A stretch of DNA of 7,905 nucleotides from the NCBI GenBank assembly GCA_005792805.1, contig SXQV01000060.1:1-7905 (forward strand), read 5' to 3'. The position numbers and the translations under genes are program-made. Below the pieces are notes generated by a model that was not told the origin of the DNA, searched no databases, and saw only the letters and a program-made list of their open reading frames with translations. This document shows, piece after piece, positions 6,207-7,905 of this stretch (positions are counted from its first letter, which is position 1; every line of letters begins with the position of its first letter). Source of the DNA: Methylococcaceae bacterium. GTDB taxonomy: Bacteria; Pseudomonadota; Gammaproteobacteria; Methylococcales; Methylococcaceae.

Positions 6207-7905
6207 TTACTCCTCGCCTTCTGCGGATGCGTCACTGTCACTTTCATCAATGTCGGCCTCGTCTCCTTCCAAGAAAGGAATCCGATCCACACCGACCACT
6301 TTTTCATTCGGCCCAAGCTTGATCACTGTTACACCCTGGGTATTGCGCCCCAGCTCGCGGATTTCCTCTACCCGAGTCCTGACCAGCGTGCCACCATCCG
6401 TGATCAGCATGATTTCATCGGTGTCGTAAACAAGCACCGCCGCCACCACGCCGCCATTGCGTTCACTGGTCTGGATGGCAATCACGCCTTGTCCGCCCCG
6501 GCGATGGCGAGGGAAGTCACTGATGGCTGTCCGCTTGCCGAAACCATTCTCGGTGATATTCAACACCGAGCCTTCGGTGCCGATAACCAGCGCGATAATC
6601 TCCTGGCCTTCATGCAGCGTCATGCCGCGAACACCGGTGGCCCCACGCCCCATGACACGCACGTCATCCTCGTTGAAACACACCGATTTACCGGCATTGC
6701 TGAACAACATGACATTCTGCTGGCCATCGGTCACCGCCACGTTCACCAGGCGGTCATCCTGACGCAGGTCAATGGCAATCTTGCCGGTCGACCGCGGACG
6801 CTCAAACTCTTTCAATGCCACTTTCTTGACGATACCCGCCGCCGTCGCCATGAAGATGAAATGCCCGTCATCGAATTCACGGATGGGCAGAATGGCGTTG
6901 ATTTTTTCGCGCTCTTCCAATGGCAGCAGATTGACAAACGGTCTGCCTCGGGCAATGCGGCTGGCGACCGGCAATTCGTAGACCTTGAGCCAATACACCT
7001 TACCGACGCTGGAGAAACAGAGAATAGTGTCGTGGGTATTGGCCACGATCAACTTCTCGATGTAATCCTCTTCCTTCATTGTCGTCGCCGACTTGCCACG
7101 GCCACCACGCCGCTGTGCCCGATAGGCCGTCAGCGGCTGGGACTTGACATAACCCTCGTGCGACACGGTCACCACCATGTCTTCTTCGGGAATCAGGTCG
7201 GCACGGGACAGGTCGAGATAATCCTCGATGATGCGCGTCCGGCGAGCGTCTGCGAACTGATCGCGGATCGCGGCCAGTTCGTCTCGAATCACCTCCATCA
7301 ACCGGACATCACTCCCCAAAACAGCCAGCAGCTCGTCGATGCGGGCGAGAATGTCCTTGTATTCGGCAATGATCTTGTCCTGCTCCAGCCCTGTCAGCCG
7401 ATGCAGCCGCAGATCAAGAATGGCTTGAGCCTGCTCGGGCGACAAAAGATAGCCCTGCTCGCTCAAGCCAAACGCCGGCCCCAATGTTTCCGGTCGTGAA
7501 CGGACGGCATCTTCGGCACGTTCGAGCAGGCCAGCGACCAGACCCGGGCGCCAATGCCGGTCCAGCAACCGTTCTTTGGCAACGGCGGGGCTGGGCGAGG
7601 CCTTGATGAGTTCGATCACCTCATCGATATTGGCCAGCGCTACCGCCAAACCTTCCAGGATGTGGGCTCGTTCCCGCGCCTTGCGCAAATCGAATAGCGT
7701 CCTTCGCGTCACCACTTCACGGCGGTGATTGATGAAGGCCGCAATAATTTCCTTCAGATTCAGGCAGCGTGGGCGGCCATCGATAAGGGCAACCATATTG
7801 ATGCCGAAAACATTCTGCATCGCGGTCTGCTGGTAGAGATTGTTCAGCACCACCTCGGGTGACTCCCCTCTCTTCAGCTCAATGACCATGCGCATGCCGT
7901 CCTTG
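6207..7905 (-). CDS. gyrA: DNA gyrase subunit A, C-terminal part (5' end outside window)
   Basis: This is the 3' part of the gene for the gyrase subunit that cuts and rejoins DNA and wraps it to introduce negative supercoils, working as A2B2 with GyrB in the cytoplasm. The frame is open to the right edge, so the N-terminal winged-helix and tower region with the active-site tyrosine is missing. Counting from the Met at 7895 (an internal residue, not the start), residues 1-225 are the end of the breakage-reunion domain and its coiled coil, including GINMVAL at 31-37 and QAILDLRL at 157-164. The C-terminal pinwheel begins near 240. The GyrA box QRRGGRG at 261-267 separates gyrase from topoisomerase IV ParC. 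Six blade-like repeats can be followed, with GxxxR/K-type strands near 248, 298, 354, 402, 451 and 501. The protein ends in an acidic Asp/Glu/Ser tail (about 543-562), as in E. coli GyrA. It stops with TAA 3 nt before serC. Identification is very secure. Confidence 0.98.
   Translation of the reverse strand, partial: KDGMRMVIELKRGESPEVVLNNLYQQTAMQNVFGINMVALIDGRPRCLNLKEIIAAFINHRREVVTRRTLFDLRKARERAHILEGLAVALANIDEVIELIKASPSPAVAKERLLDRHWRPGLVAGLLERAEDAVRSRPETLGPAFGLSEQGYLLSPEQAQAILDLRLHRLTGLEQDKIIAEYKDILARIDELLAVLGSDVRLMEVIRDELAAIRDQFADARRTRIIEDYLDLSRADLIPEEDMVVTVSHEGYVKSQPLTAYRAQRRGGRGKSATTMKEEDYIEKLIVANTHDTILCFSSVGKVYWLKVYELPVASRIARGRPFVNLLPLEEREKINAILPIREFDDGHFIFMATAAGIVKKVALKEFERPRSTGKIAIDLRQDDRLVNVAVTDGQQNVMLFSNAGKSVCFNEDDVRVMGRGATGVRGMTLHEGQEIIALVIGTEGSVLNITENGFGKRTAISDFPRHRRGGQGVIAIQTSERNGGVVAAVLVYDTDEIMLITDGGTLVRTRVEEIRELGRNTQGVTVIKLGPNEKVVGVDRIPFLEGDEADIDESDSDASAEGEE
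6210..6215 (-). promoter_or_regulatory. Shine-Dalgarno sequence of serC inside the gyrA 3' end
   Basis: The minus strand reads GAGGAG here, followed by TAAGGG and then the serC ATG at 6203. This is a strong Shine-Dalgarno match with 6 nt between it and the ATG. The same six bases are the last two sense codons of gyrA (Glu-Glu), so the ribosome site of serC lies inside gyrA coding sequence. It supports the chosen serC start and suggests that gyrA translation is coupled to serC translation. Confidence 0.85.

Noticed and set aside
6210..6275. Acidic, low-complexity GyrA tail as a possible frameshift artefact
   Set aside because: An Asp/Glu-rich C-terminal tail is normal for gammaproteobacterial GyrA, and the frame ends cleanly at a TAA next to serC.
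5766..7499. A 577-codon open frame on the plus strand, opposite gyrA and the 5' part of serC
   Set aside because: Its length is striking, but it lies wholly antisense to two well-conserved genes, its product (rich in His, Gln and Arg) shows no recognisable domain, and I saw no convincing ribosome site. It is best explained by codon bias of the real genes leaving the opposite frame free of stops.

Overview
The window is a contiguous piece of a bacterial chromosome with seven protein-coding genes, all on the minus strand. In transcription order, right to left, they are gyrA (3' part only), serC, a short-form D-3-phosphoglycerate dehydrogenase (serA-type), pheA, hisC, tyrA and aroA (5' part only). 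The gene order is that of the gammaproteobacterial gyrA/serC/pheA/hisC/tyrA/aroA 'aromatic supraoperon' known from Pseudomonas and relatives, with an extra phosphoglycerate dehydrogenase gene between serC and pheA. The bifunctional chorismate mutase-prephenate dehydratase, the GyrA with its QRRGGRG box and acidic tail, and this gene order point to a gammaproteobacterium with moderately high GC. I cannot name the genus. Sulfur-oxidising or methanotrophic lineages are a guess from general knowledge, not something the sequence proves.

Layout, right to left: gyrA occupies 7905-6207 and continues past the right edge. serC (6203-5121) starts 3 nt after the gyrA stop. The phosphoglycerate dehydrogenase (5115-3952) follows after 5 nt, and pheA (3941-2847) after 10 nt. 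hisC (2827-1712) follows after 19 nt. tyrA (1715-846) overlaps hisC by 4 nt (ATGA). aroA (843-1) starts 2 nt after the tyrA stop and runs off the left edge. No gap exceeds 19 nt, so there is no room for an internal terminator or a conventional intergenic promoter, and no stretch without a gene is long enough to need its own description. I saw no tRNA, rRNA, CRISPR array, insertion sequence or convincing repeat.

How the genes work together: the phosphoglycerate dehydrogenase and SerC catalyse the first two steps from 3-phosphoglycerate towards serine. AroA makes the chorismate precursor EPSP. PheA turns chorismate into prephenate and phenylpyruvate, TyrA turns prephenate into 4-hydroxyphenylpyruvate, and HisC is a PLP aminotransferase that could finish Phe and Tyr as well as act in histidine synthesis. 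The inferred picture is one co-transcribed, translationally coupled biosynthetic unit behind gyrA. I found no previously undescribed system. The points most worth a second look are the inserted dehydrogenase, which has an unusual catalytic loop, and the very tight gene junctions.
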